Shown: piece by piece, positions 1 through 8,124 of the stretch
Numbering within the stretch: the stretch's first letter is position 1
Layout of the letters: every line of letters starts with the position of its first letter
From: CBCXVS01 sp965178525
GTDB taxonomy: Bacteria > Tectomicrobia > Entotheonellia > Entotheonellales > Entotheonellaceae
NCBI GenBank assembly: GCA_965178525.1
Contig: CBCXVS010000008.1
Span: 1 to 56,430 of the forward strand
Direction: 5' to 3'
Length of the DNA stretch: 56,430 bases
Made by a program: the position numbers and the translations under genes
Notes under the pieces: model-generated
What the model was told of the DNA's origin: nothing
Database searches by the model: none
The model's input: the letters and a program-made list of their open reading frames with translations, nothing else

Positions 1-105
1 ATGTCGTTTCAGGAGGTTGGATTGTTCCCATGTAAACGGACTTTTGAATTGGGCTAACCTGTTGATCTACTTAGCCCTCCGCCTATTCTTCCAGGGGAAC
101 TTCGG
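1..105 (+). mobile_element. MITE, right-hand part, cut by the window start
   Basis: These 105 bases match 5788-5892 with five substitutions and end in the terminal inverted repeat GGAACTTCGG. They are the right-hand part of the 259-bp element seen complete at 5634-5892. The flank after the element is GCTAGC, the same hexamer that precedes the element copy at the other end of the window (56359). The element supplies the last 12 codons and stop of the adjacent TPR gene. It encodes no transposase, so it would have to be moved in trans. Confidence 0.85.
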
Positions 106-591
106 GCTAGCGGTGAGGCCGGCATCGCCAAGGACTTGGGAGGCTTCGAGGGCTTCACGCAAATAGTGTTCCGCTTTGTCCCATGGTCCTGTTGCCACAT
201 AGATATTACCCAGGTTAGCCAAAATCGCTGCCAATTGTTCCCGGTCGTTGGCGCGTTCGGCTAATGACCGGGCGGTTTGTAAATGTTGCCTGGCCCGATC
301 GTAGTGCCCGAGGGCTTCATGCGCCTGTGACAAGTGCAGAAGCGCCAGACGGTGCGCCGTGGCTTGCTGCGTCCGGGCATAAAAACGCGCGGCTTCGTGC
401 CAATGTTGCACGGCGGCTTCGAAGTCGCCCCGGCGGAAGGCGTGTTGACCCCGAACCATGTGATGTTGCGATATCGGAACCGGGTCGGGAGAGGAGGCCG
501 CTGCGGCGACAGCGCAGCAACCCAACACGCCAAGCATGCCAAGGGTAAAGCTAACGCTGACGCATCTGCTGTTCCAATGCCATCGCCTCAT
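67..591 (-). pseudogene. N-terminal part of a TPR-CHAT protein, cut by a MITE
   Basis: The protein begins with a signal-peptide-like segment (residues 1-33, hydrophobic stretch ending AVAAAAS). Tetratricopeptide-type helical repeats follow, with motifs such as ILANLGNIYVATGPWDKAEHY. Native coding ends at LTAS. The last 12 residues (PKFPWKNRRRAK) and the stop come from the MITE at 1-105. The ABC ATPase at 5854-7047 has an almost identical tail taken from its own MITE copy. In known TPR-CHAT proteins the repeats precede a caspase-like CHAT domain. Such a domain, with the continuing repeats, lies at 54466-56430, and the two pieces join in frame. The gene starts 15 nt after the M48 gene, so it is probably co-transcribed with it. 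The sequence shows that the reading frame is truncated. That it is the 5' half of the gene at the far end of the window is inferred. Confidence 0.75.
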
Positions 592-606
592 ACCCTGTTC
601 CTAATC

Positions 607-2317
607 CTACACCAACCAAGAGACCAGCTTACCCTGCCGAAGTTGGAAGGCGATGCCTGCCGTCTCGTAGCCCCAACTCTGCCCATTTCTTACCGGAAGT
701 ATGCGTGTCGGTGGGCCGTACCGTGCGCGTATCGTGTCCAGATCATCGCCGATTTGAATCCCGAGTGCCGTCATGCCTTGATAGCCTGCTTGGACATGAA
801 TCATCCGGATGATCTTCTCTTGTGCGAACGTCTGAATCGCATTGGGGTACTGAGCTATCGTGAACGTGTCTTGGCCAAGGGCGATGCGGCGCTGTTGGGG
901 CGTTCCCCACTGCGGCGTCAGGCCCTCGGCATACATGCCAACCGCCATCTCCTCCACGTGTTCGTCGCGGCTGCGGGGGCGGGGAGCGCCTAGCTCGGGC
1001 GACGCGCACGATGCCTGGCTCGGCGCGGTGAGGAGACGGAGGTTGTGTGCAGCGGGCGCATACTGGGCCTCAAGTTCGCGCCACGCCTGTTTGGCCTTAT
1101 GTGGGCCATCGAGGTAGTACGCGGCCACGCCTAGCGTGTTGCGAATCGCTGGAGAGGCCGCGGGGGCGCTCTGCAGCGTACTCATGGCAGCATAGAGGTC
1201 GGCAAGTCGTTGCCGGTCAGCGCCTGAGCGCGCATGCAGGAGAGCCCGTGCCGTCAAAGCCGCCCCGAGGTTACTGTAGGCAACAGCCTGCGTGGGCTCC
1301 CGCGTAATTGCAGCCTCATAGAAGGCAATGGCCTTGTCGAGATGTTGTCGCACGCTCTCGGCCCGTGGGGCCCCCCCCACGGCTAAAATATTGCCGGTCG
1401 AGTCGAATCCGCGTGGCCAGTGTCAAAGGCTCCACCATCAAAGACAGATGAAAGGGAATCAGGGGAGTGCGCTTCCACCGACAGTAGATTTGTAAACCGA
1501 GCTGATGATGACTCACCGCGAGATTATGATTGACTTCATGGCTGTCGAAATCACGGCGGAAGAGCTTAAAAGCGCGGATGGCGGCATCGTACTTGCCAAC
1601 TTGATAAAAGTGCATGCCCATCTCGAAGACATCCACCTGCGCCAGAATCCGGCGTAGACGTGCCCGGACGATCTCTGTCCGCTGTTTGAGTGTGGGATGG
1701 GTGCCGCTATGAGAACGAATCCATTCTTCAAAAAAACTGCTGCTGCGGTCATCGGTGACGACCGCTTGGGTTGTATAGCCTGCCATCGCCGCATAGACGA
1801 TGCCGTCATTATCGGCCTGGAGTTCTTGTATCCGCCGTACCTCCTCGGACTCGAGCTGTGGAGACGCCTGCTCTGGGTTCTTGGGGGCATGAAAAAGCCG
1901 ATAGTGCCAGAACTGCCTACGGAGTTGGTGCGCCAGCTCATGGCCGAGAATAAAGGCCAGGCGCGCCTCGCCCAGCGCGGAGGCCTGATCACAACGGCCG
2001 AGTAATCGCTCCGGCACTCCTTTGGACAAAACAATCCATTGGTCGGGAAGGGCCATCGCCAGCAAGCTCCACTGTGGGTCGTGTTGGGTAATCAACAGCC
2101 GCGGCACGTTTTCCGGCCGAACCCCCGCGGCTCGGGCCACTCGGTTGAAGATGGTGTGGGTTTTCTGTACACACCTCTCCTCTCGCGGCGCCTCGCCATA
2201 GTGCTGACGCCAATACGCCACTTGATCGCGTGTGAGGGCTGCCGTGGCTGGGATGGCGGTCAGGAGTAAAAGCCCGGCGCTGAGTTTCCATAGGCAAAGC
2301 CAATACCCTCGCTTCAT
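607..2317 (-). pseudogene. M48 zinc metallopeptidase with TPR, frameshifted at a G8 tract
   Basis: The start is ATG 2317, 10 nt after a GGAG ribosome-binding site. A signal or anchor segment follows (residues 10-27). The M48 peptidase core has HELAH at residues 126-130 and a downstream ELQAD supplying the third zinc ligand. TPR-like helices follow (VGKYDAAIRAFKLFRRDF). The frame is lost in a run of eight G (1371-1378 on the plus strand). With seven G it would continue as SRGGAPRAESVRQHLDKAIAFYEAAI into more TPR and a C-terminal module ending at 607. Known secreted M48 proteases with TPR tails act on periplasmic or outer-membrane proteins. The downstream neighbour is the TPR-CHAT gene (15 nt). 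Possible explanations are sequencing error in the homopolymer, phase variation or true inactivation; the sequence alone cannot decide. Confidence 0.75.
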
Positions 2318-2330
2318 CTTAAGGCTCCAA

Positions 2331-2360
2331 GGAGACCCCCTGCGTAAGCTGGGGAAAGAA
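2331..2360 (-). repeat. short leader repeat, also at 2720-2750
   Basis: Roughly 30 bases immediately upstream of the M48 gene resemble 2720-2750 in the same orientation. Both contain CAGCTTACG/TAGCTTACA flanked by a C-run and a G-run. The similarity is modest (about 70 percent by eye). It could be a duplicated regulatory leader or chance. Confidence 0.3.
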
Positions 2361-2497
2361 TTGGAGTCGCTTCCGCAAGGAGCGACAGTCACGACTTAGT
2401 CAAGCGTAAAAGCTATAGACGTTAACTGAACTACCCTATATACTGCCTCCATTGTATTTGCTCTTTCTAAATCAGCTAGCGGTTCCGTGACGAAGGG

Positions 2498-2755
2498 TCA
2501 CGGGTAAAAGTTGATCCTTAAGGTTGCTATACAATCGGCAGTGTCGTTTGGCAGTTGTTTGACAGCCATGAGGCTGGCTGCCTCTACGACGACTCCAGTT
2601 GCTGCTTGACGCGCCTGTTGCTGGCGCGGCCGCCCTCTGCTAGTGGGTTCGCCCACGGGGCTTTGGGCAAGTAAGGAGTACAGCATCGGCTCCCCTCTCG
2701 GACGTGAGAGGCCAGTCTTGGGAATCCCCTGGTGTAAGCTAGGGAAGGACGTCAA
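2498..2755 (-). CDS. doubtful 85-residue reading frame
   Basis: This open frame fills the 445-bp gap between the anti-sigma-like gene and the M48 gene. I do not recognise it. It is rich in Arg and Gln, has no membrane segment and no convincing ribosome-binding site. Its first codons overlap a short repeat (2720-2750) that resembles the leader of the M48 gene (2331-2360). That suggests it is untranslated leader sequence rather than a gene. Confidence 0.15.
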   Translation of the reverse strand: MTSFPSLHQGIPKTGLSRPRGEPMLYSLLAQSPVGEPTSRGRPRQQQARQAATGVVVEAASLMAVKQLPNDTADCIATLRINFYP

Positions 2756-2762
2756 TGTACGA

Positions 2763-3713
2763 TCAATTGCTCAATTGATGTTGTAGCGCTTGCACCCGCG
2801 TACGCACCGTGTCGACGTCCTGCGCACGCATCGCCGGCTGTGTGATGAGATGGCGTATCTGGTCCAGCGTGTGCAAGATCACCGGCTGCACACCCAGCGG
2901 GGCCAGCACGCGCCGGAAGTACTGACTGGCCGGCCCTTGTCTCAAGACGGCTTGGTCACCGGCTTGAGCCGCTAAATACATATTCTCCAACCATGCCCCG
3001 GCGCGAAAAAGTACGAGTGCTTCGTCCTTAGGGTGATCTCTGTACGCCTCCTCATACAGGGTTTCGAAGAGCGCGAGAAACTGCGTCAACATCGTGCTCG
3101 TATAACGCTGACTGCGGATCAGCGTCTGCATCTCCCGGAGGAAGCTGATGAGAACGGGAGGGGCTTGGACAGCGCCCAACGCCTCGATGAGGCCTTGGAG
3201 GCGTTGGGCACCGTGTGCCGGATGCTCACTTCGCAGCAATGCCAGGGACTCGGCATACCCCGTGCCGATGCGAAAAAACCAAGCGGGCGCGGGCAATGGG
3301 GCCATACTATACTCTATGGATGGAGACGCCAAAATGGAGTTGGCCAGGACAAACGTCCCAAGATTCTTGTCGCGTTGCAGCTTGCCCTGGAGGCGATATG
3401 CCGGGCCAGGTTGCATGAGAAGCGCCTGCTCCGGTACACGCAGCCCGATAACGCCGACGCCCCACAAGCCGTTAAGCGTTAGGGACAAGAGTAGACACGT
3501 GGCAAGCGCCAAGCCCCATGCTCCGGAGAGTTGAGGTGTGTAGCGCAGCGCCCCCCCTCGGCGCGGCTGCGTCTGTGCCGCGCGTGCCAGAACCTGTTGG
3601 TAAAAACGTGGCGGCGCATAAATGACGTGTTCCAGAGTATCAAAAGCATCCTCAAGGATCGGATCGCGAGGGTCATCATTGGGTTTTGGCGGCCGTTGGT
3701 GCATACCCCTCAT
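2763..3713 (-). CDS. single-pass membrane protein, probable anti-sigma factor
   Basis: The product is about 316 residues. A proline-rich cytoplasmic N-terminus is followed by one hydrophobic segment (about residues 60-85: WGLALATCLLLSLTLNGLWG), then an alpha-helical, probably periplasmic C-terminus. There is no recognisable zinc-finger HXXXCXXC motif. Its ATG (3711-3713) overlaps the TGA of the sigma-factor gene as ATGA, so translation is coupled. This arrangement and topology are typical of ECF sigma/anti-sigma pairs. The function is inferred from position and topology, not from a recognised anti-sigma domain. A second possible start is at 3704. Confidence 0.55.
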   Translation of the reverse strand: MRGMHQRPPKPNDDPRDPILEDAFDTLEHVIYAPPRFYQQVLARAAQTQPRRGGALRYTPQLSGAWGLALATCLLLSLTLNGLWGVGVIGLRVPEQALLMQPGPAYRLQGKLQRDKNLGTFVLANSILASPSIEYSMAPLPAPAWFFRIGTGYAESLALLRSEHPAHGAQRLQGLIEALGAVQAPPVLISFLREMQTLIRSQRYTSTMLTQFLALFETLYEEAYRDHPKDEALVLFRAGAWLENMYLAAQAGDQAVLRQGPASQYFRRVLAPLGVQPVILHTLDQIRHLITQPAMRAQDVDTVRTRVQALQHQLSN

Positions 3714-4237
3714 CCTTCTCGCTCGATACATGCCCTCAGTTTGTCCTCAATGGCTTTGAGACGCCGGCGGACGGTTGCTTCTGACACCCAAAACTGCTTG
3801 GCCAGTGCGGCACAGGACAGCTTTTCCCCACTATAGCGTGAGGTGATGAGCGTCCTTTCTCGATGCTTCAGTTCCTGCAAACAGGCTAAGAGCCGATCGA
3901 CCCGTTGCTGCTCCCGCTGTTCGTGTTCATACGCCAGCTCTTGGCCTTGATGTCCGTCCTCTGTGCCATGCGCACTTTGGGCGATCGATTGCCGGCTGGT
4001 GTGCAGGATGACGCTGCGCCGCCGCGTATTGCGCCAGTATTGCTTGCATTTATTGCGCGCAATAGCGAAGAGCCAGGGGCGTATATGGATACGGCGGGCA
4101 AAGTCACGCCCCAGACGGATCATCGCCTCATAGGCCGCAACGAAGACGTCTTGGGCGATATCCTGGCCCTGAGCTTCGTCACCTAGCAGCGCCACACACA
4201 GGCGTTCGTCCTTCTTCCCCACTATTTTTTCCCTCAA
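3710..4237 (-). CDS. ECF-type RNA polymerase sigma factor
   Basis: Sigma-70 region 2 is visible as ALLGDEAQGQDIAQDVFVAAYEAM followed by IRPWLFAIARNKCKQYWR. Region 4 is the helix-turn-helix LSCAALAKQFWVSEATVRRRLKAIEDKLR. The only in-frame start is TTG 4237, because a TGA lies four codons upstream. The first helix of region 2 therefore looks short, and the gene may be slightly truncated or use this non-ATG start. It heads a minus-strand series: sigma factor, membrane partner, M48 protease, TPR-CHAT. ECF sigma factors usually control their own operon in response to an envelope signal; that is inferred here from family and position. Confidence 0.75.
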   Translation of the reverse strand: MREKIVGKKDERLCVALLGDEAQGQDIAQDVFVAAYEAMIRLGRDFARRIHIRPWLFAIARNKCKQYWRNTRRRSVILHTSRQSIAQSAHGTEDGHQGQELAYEHEQREQQRVDRLLACLQELKHRERTLITSRYSGEKLSCAALAKQFWVSEATVRRRLKAIEDKLRACIEREG

Positions 4238-4239
4238 TA

Positions 4240-4640
4240 CGTGATTCCCTCAAGCGCGAAATCCGTCAGAGATAACTCTGCCGTTGGCGCCAAACTCTTT
4301 GTTTTTCCATGTATAAAATTTTTCTGCTTTATCGGATTTATCTGATAACGATACGCGGTATCTTCCGACGGCAGTCTACCATGTCTGGACATTAGAAACA
4401 TGAAGATTTGATGAGGATTATGTGGTGATTCCGTGGAGAATCCATGAAATTGGCCGCTACATCAACATGTGCATGTGTACTCCTGAGATGAGTGCATGGG
4501 ATGGTAGTCGAAGTCGTCTACAAGTGAATCTTGGCCATAGAGTTGTAAGTATTCCCCTACGCACGAAATCCGTCAGAGATCAGCCTGTCATGCTCCTCTA
4601 CGCCTCGGTTTTCCCAGGCATAAAAAGTTTCTCCCACCTC
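4240..4640 (-). repeat. two diverged copies of a gene tail ending ISDGFRA-stop
   Basis: Two minus-strand segments, about 4630-4555 and 4330-4250, align over some 85 bases (about 65 percent identity). In one shared frame both translate to F-Y-x-W-x-N ... ISDGFRA followed by a stop (TAG in the outer copy, TGA in the inner). Matching peptides and a stop in the same place suggest two remnants of one protein's C-terminus. Each frame is closed upstream by TAG and has no obvious start. The inner copy lies directly upstream of the sigma-factor start, so it may also serve as leader DNA. I do not recognise the protein. Confidence 0.45.
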
Positions 4641-4893
4641 CTCCGCTGACTTGGTCGACTGGCAAGGGAATTTCTGGGTGTAGGCGCATTGAGGCTAGAC
4701 CTTGCGTCGCTTGCCCATACGCGCCACGTCATGTTGACAACCCGTCGCGTCTCTCTCAGGACGTCACAGAAAGGAGGAATGATGCAGTGACCATGTTGAT
4801 GTCTGATGCACGATGAGGACAACGATGACGTTTGTGTATCGGCTCCGGCTACGGAGCGGAGGACGGAAAAATGAAACGAAAGGAAATCGGATC

Positions 4894-5415
4894 ATGCTGC
4901 AATCCATGCAACACAAAGTGGCGGCTGGCGTTGTGACCTTGGGCTTCCTCGCGCTACTTGGCGCGTCTACCGCACAAGCCGGGTGTATTGGGCGACCAGG
5001 GGACACGGATGACTATACGCTGGAAATGCGGTCGGGGGAGAAGATATCGATCGTGGTCGCTGGGCAATGGGATGGCCTCGACCCTGTGGTGGAACTGCGC
5101 AATCCGCGGGGACGTATCGTGCGGGAAAATGACGATGCTGGCCGTACGGGAAGGATCTGGGGTAGACGTATAGAGCCGCTCGACTCCCGGATTTTCCACT
5201 ACACAGTGCGTCGGGGAGGTATCTACATCGCGCGTGTCAGGGGCTTCAGTGACAGCGTAGGATGCTATGTGTTTGCAGTAAAGGCAAAGAGAGGACTTGC
5301 GCAAGTACAGGGCAATGCCAACCTGCACGCTGCCACGCGTGCTGGCGATGAGTATGCCGATTTCGATGAGGACGGTGGCATCTACCTGCTCGTCGCTCCG
5401 AACGAGACGAAGTAG
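4894..5415 (+). CDS. exported protein with a pre-peptidase (PPC)-like beta domain
   Basis: The start is ATG 4894 after AAAGGAAATC. A clear signal peptide (residues 1-28) ends STAQA. The mature part, about 145 residues, is beta-rich: a GDTDDYTLEM strand, LDPVVELRNPRGRIVRENDDAG, then a Y-rich IYIARVRG strand. This follows the pattern of bacterial pre-peptidase C-terminal-like domains, which form small jelly rolls on secreted proteins. Two cysteines (in AGCIGRPG and VGCYVF) could form a disulphide. It stands alone on the plus strand between the sigma operon and the MITE, with a possible terminator at 5497-5537. No catalytic domain is attached, so its role is unknown. Confidence 0.65.
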   Translation: MLQSMQHKVAAGVVTLGFLALLGASTAQAGCIGRPGDTDDYTLEMRSGEKISIVVAGQWDGLDPVVELRNPRGRIVRENDDAGRTGRIWGRRIEPLDSRIFHYTVRRGGIYIARVRGFSDSVGCYVFAVKAKRGLAQVQGNANLHAATRAGDEYADFDEDGGIYLLVAPNETK

Positions 5416-5496
5416 GCGAGGCGGTCTCATGGTTTCCTTGGGGGTTGTCACGTCGCCATGAGAACACGCCGTGCCAAGACCACATGAACCATCACG

Positions 5497-5537
5497 ATGG
5501 GTAAGGTCGCAATCCGGGCGGATACTGCCTTACCCAT
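5497..5537 (+). terminator. possible hairpin terminator
   Basis: ATGGGTAAGG (5497-5506) and CCTTACCCAT (5528-5537) form a perfect 10-bp stem with a 21-base loop, 82 bases after the PPC-like gene. There is no strong T-run, so intrinsic termination is uncertain. Confidence 0.35.
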
Positions 5538-5633
5538 TCCTGTCTCCTACCCCTCTCCTACCCCTTTTCAACCCTCTGGTGACAGACCTCCCGCATATCA
5601 GTTGCCAGTGCCCTTTTGCCTTTTTCCTCTAAA

Positions 5634-5892
5634 CCGAAGTTCCTCCCGTGATTCGGCGACAACTTGTTGAAATAAAAACTCAAAAGCCTGAAACGAATTG
5701 ACCTTTGTTCCCCTGTAAATCGCAAAATTTTCGCTCCTATTCTGCACCATGGGCTTGACATCGTCTGCAAACGTATGACCATAAGCCATGTCGTTTCAGG
5801 AGGTTGGATTGTTCCCATGTAAATGGACTTTTGAATTGGGCCAACCTGTTGATCTACTGAACCCTCCGCCTATTCTGCCAGGGGAACTTCGG
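5634..5892 (+). mobile_element. complete 259-bp MITE
   Basis: The element runs from CCGAAGTTCC to GGAACTTCGG, giving 10-bp perfect terminal inverted repeats, extended to 13 bp by flanking AAA/TTT. Flanks are TCTAAA on the left and TTTAAA on the right. In the other insertion both flanks are GCTAGC. This suggests duplication of a short palindromic target with a TA core (4-6 bp). It carries no transposase. On the minus strand its right end donates 12 codons plus a stop to the ABC ATPase gene. Its left end has an open frame from ATG 5789 that runs out through the element end. The window termini carry two further partial copies. Confidence 0.85.
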
Positions 5893-7047
5893 TTTAAACG
5901 TCATACTGGCGTCAAGTGCGGCTCGGAAATCGTCCTGGCCCAGGACATAGAGGGCCACGTCCTCGATCGCCTGTCCCGTGGCATTGCGGGGATAGCCGGT
6001 CAGCAGGGCCGCTTCACCGAAAACCTCGCCTTGTCCCAAGACGGCAAGAACGTGTTCGAGGGGGCCATCGCCGCTTCTAATCGCCACCGTTCCCTGCCTG
6101 ACGACATAGAATTTATCACCCTCCTCTCCTTGGCGCAGAATGACCGTATCGGCCGGGTAGCGTTCATGCGTCATTTTATCTGCCATGCTCGAAAGGACAC
6201 TTGGGGTCAGCCGGCTAAAGACTGGGCACTGCACAAGAAATTCACATATCGTGACGGACGCCTCGACTACAACGTTGGATACGATTCGTCCATCCACCAA
6301 ATTCATAATGCGGTCGGCAACATCTAAGAGCCGGTTGTCATGGGTCACCATGATGACGGTGACGCGTTCCGCCTTGGCGCAATGGTGTAACAGGGTGACC
6401 ACGTCCCGTGTGGTTGCCGGATCCAAGGCTGCGGTCGGCTCATCGGCGAGAATAAGTTTGGGCCGGTTCACCAGCGCCCGTGCAATGGCCACACGTTGCC
6501 GTTCTCCGCCAGACATCGCATGCGGTTTGGCATGCAGGCGATGCGCCAGCCCGAGTTTCACGAGGATGTCCCTAGCGAGTTGCTGTTTCTCGTGTCGCTT
6601 ATAGGGCCGTAGCTCGAGCGCCATCCGCACGTTCTGCAATCCGGTTAAGGATTCAAAGAGATTGTGGGCCTGGAAGATGAAACCGATATTGCGGCGCACG
6701 TCTACCCGTTCCCTATTGCTCAAGCCCCGCAGCTCATGTCCCTGGATTTGTACACTTCCTTCTTGTACGGAGCGCAACGCCCCAATCAACGATAAGAGCG
6801 TGGTTTTTCCAGAGCCCGACGGCCCTGTCATGATGCTAATTTCGCCTGGCCAGAGATCGAAACCAATATCAAAGAGCACCTGCTTGCGAAACTCGCCGGC
6901 GTCGTAATAGTGATTCAGTCGTCTGAGGCAGACGCTGATCTGATACTCTTCTGCAGCAACCGGGTATCGCACAGGGCAGGATGCCTCCGGTAATGGTTTA
7001 GGCGCCTCCGGAGGCAGAACTGACGAAAGGTGATGCTCGACCATCAA
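5854..7047 (-). CDS. ABC exporter ATPase fused to a cyclic-nucleotide-binding domain
   Basis: The product is 397 residues. The ATPase domain (about residues 35-260) has Walker A GPSGSGKTT (75-83), signature MSGGERQRVAIARAL (178-192), Walker B LILADEPTAALD (198-209) and the switch His in MVTHD. It resembles the MacB/DevA/LolD group, which powers exporters acting across the envelope. A cNMP-type sensor domain follows (about 285-385: EGDKFYVVRQGTVAIRSG, FGEAALLTGYPRNATGQA). The last 12 residues (PKFPWQNRRRVQ) are encoded by the MITE, so the native C-terminus was replaced. No permease or adaptor gene lies next to it. Cyclic-nucleotide control of the ATPase is inferred from the fusion. Confidence 0.8.
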   Translation of the reverse strand: MMVEHHLSSVLPPEAPKPLPEASCPVRYPVAAEEYQISVCLRRLNHYYDAGEFRKQVLFDIGFDLWPGEISIMTGPSGSGKTTLLSLIGALRSVQEGSVQIQGHELRGLSNRERVDVRRNIGFIFQAHNLFESLTGLQNVRMALELRPYKRHEKQQLARDILVKLGLAHRLHAKPHAMSGGERQRVAIARALVNRPKLILADEPTAALDPATTRDVVTLLHHCAKAERVTVIMVTHDNRLLDVADRIMNLVDGRIVSNVVVEASVTICEFLVQCPVFSRLTPSVLSSMADKMTHERYPADTVILRQGEEGDKFYVVRQGTVAIRSGDGPLEHVLAVLGQGEVFGEAALLTGYPRNATGQAIEDVALYVLGQDDFRAALDASMTFKPKFPWQNRRRVQ

Positions 7048-7547
7048 AACACCTCAGCAGTGTCAGCCGACAGCATACGACATGACGCCTCTGTTGATTT
7101 GTGTAACCTTATCCAAGAACATGGGCGAAAGGCAATGCCGCGGGCCGCAGTTTGCTCCGCGCCTTGCCGGACACATCCGGATGATCCATGCGGGACAAAG
7201 AGGGCGCGTTGCGGCGTGTGATGCGGGGTCGTATACTTGCGGGTAGCAGACACGGAACAGGGTGTGTTTCGCCGACGCCAGCAGGCGAGTTCAGTGTTAT
7301 GAGATGGCTTTGTAGTGCGCGTGGCCGAGGTATTCGACGCGGCCTGACGGGTTACAGCGGCAGCGCGCAACCGCGTCCGCTGTAACTTGTTGTCAGGGGT
7401 TTTCTTGAACTGTTCTAGGCGTCTCTATACCTCTGTATTCATTGGTTCCAACAAACAGCTTGAACGGCGGCCCACAGGAGAGAAAGCCACGACAAACCCA
7501 AAAGCATGCGCTGTGGGCCGTCCATCTCCAAGCTTTTGTTAAGCAGG
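7048..7547. other. 500-bp gap with one strong inverted repeat
   Basis: I see no convincing gene. GTTACAGCGG (7351-7360) and CCGCTGTAAC (7377-7386) form a perfect 10-bp inverted repeat with an inner CGCG pair. There is no T-run, so it may be an operator or structured RNA rather than a terminator. Confidence 0.4.
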
Positions 7548-7754
7548 TTATTGCTTGAGTGTGACGGCGAGGGGCGGTTGGCCTTTGAGTGCGCTGACCT
7601 TTAGGATAGAAAAGCCGATGATCTGTCCGGCTTCATCGACTTTTTCCATCACTGCATCATTGTCCGTGTCTCGGAAGTACCCCTTCTTGTGGGCAAAAAG
7701 AACCTCAAGGTAATCCCCTTCCTCGTCATACCATACGCTTACGGCTTCTCCCAT
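7548..7754 (-). CDS. DUF2283 family small protein
   Basis: This 68-residue protein has the DUF2283 pattern: VWYDEEGDYLEVLF at the start, then IIGFSILKVSAL near the end. It starts at ATG 7754 after GAGGAGAG. DUF2283 proteins are small, of unknown biochemical function, and often lie in two-gene toxin-antitoxin-like modules. Here the gene overlaps by 16 nt the end of a short chimeric reading frame (7739-7891), itself coupled to a DUF433 gene. The usual full-length partner is missing. Confidence 0.8.
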   Translation of the reverse strand: MGEAVSVWYDEEGDYLEVLFAHKKGYFRDTDNDAVMEKVDEAGQIIGFSILKVSALKGQPPLAVTLKQ

Positions 7755-7891
7755 AGCGTCTCTCCTCGTTTGATCGTATCTGTATAGTATACCGTAATGA
7801 TGAAGTTATCATCCGGCAGGACCTTGATGACTGTGCACAGGAATTTGCTCGTGATATGACCATCCACCCCTTCATCCGCAACAAGATTCAT
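7739..7891 (-). pseudogene. 50-residue chimeric remnant of a toxin-like gene
   Basis: The ATG (7889-7891) overlaps the stop of the DUF433 gene as TAATG, a translational-coupling arrangement. The first residues, MNLVADEGVDGHI, match the usual start of DUF5615 PIN-like toxins, the normal partners of DUF433. After about 14 residues the sequence changes to VIKVLPDDNFIITVYYTDTIKRGE. That resembles the end of the small proteins usually encoded just before DUF2283. The simplest reading is one deletion joining two toxin-antitoxin modules and removing the toxin body. Confidence 0.55.
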
Positions 7892-8124
7892 TACGGCTGC
7901 TCAGCAATGGGATACACGACATCAGCACGGAGCGCTTGCGCAGCAAAATCCAGCGCAGCGGTAATCGCTTGTTTCGTGAGACGCGGATAAGCCGCGATGA
8001 GCTGTTCAGAGGTTTCGCCCGCTGCAAGCTTCTCAAGGATGAGTTCAACGGTGATACGTGTACCCGCAATAACGGGTTTGCCCATCATGATTTCCGGATG
8101 ACACTGGATAAGTTGATTCGTCAT
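7891..8124 (-). CDS. DUF433 antitoxin-like protein
   Basis: The 77-residue protein carries the DUF433 signature: HPEIMMGKPVIAGTRITVELILEKLAAGET, then AYPRLTKQAITAALDFAA. DUF433 proteins are winged-helix antitoxin-like partners of DUF5615 PIN-like nucleases. The start is ATG 8124 after AGAGG. The stop overlaps the ATG of the truncated partner (7739-7891). With the toxin gone it is probably a leftover, though it could still bind DNA. Confidence 0.85.
   Translation of the reverse strand: MTNQLIQCHPEIMMGKPVIAGTRITVELILEKLAAGETSEQLIAAYPRLTKQAITAALDFAAQALRADVVYPIAEQP

Noticed and set aside
7044..7370. 108-codon minus-strand frame upstream of the ABC ATPase.
   Set aside because: Composition is unlike protein (rich in Thr, Arg and Ser, no hydrophobic pattern), with no ribosome-binding site and no recognisable motif.
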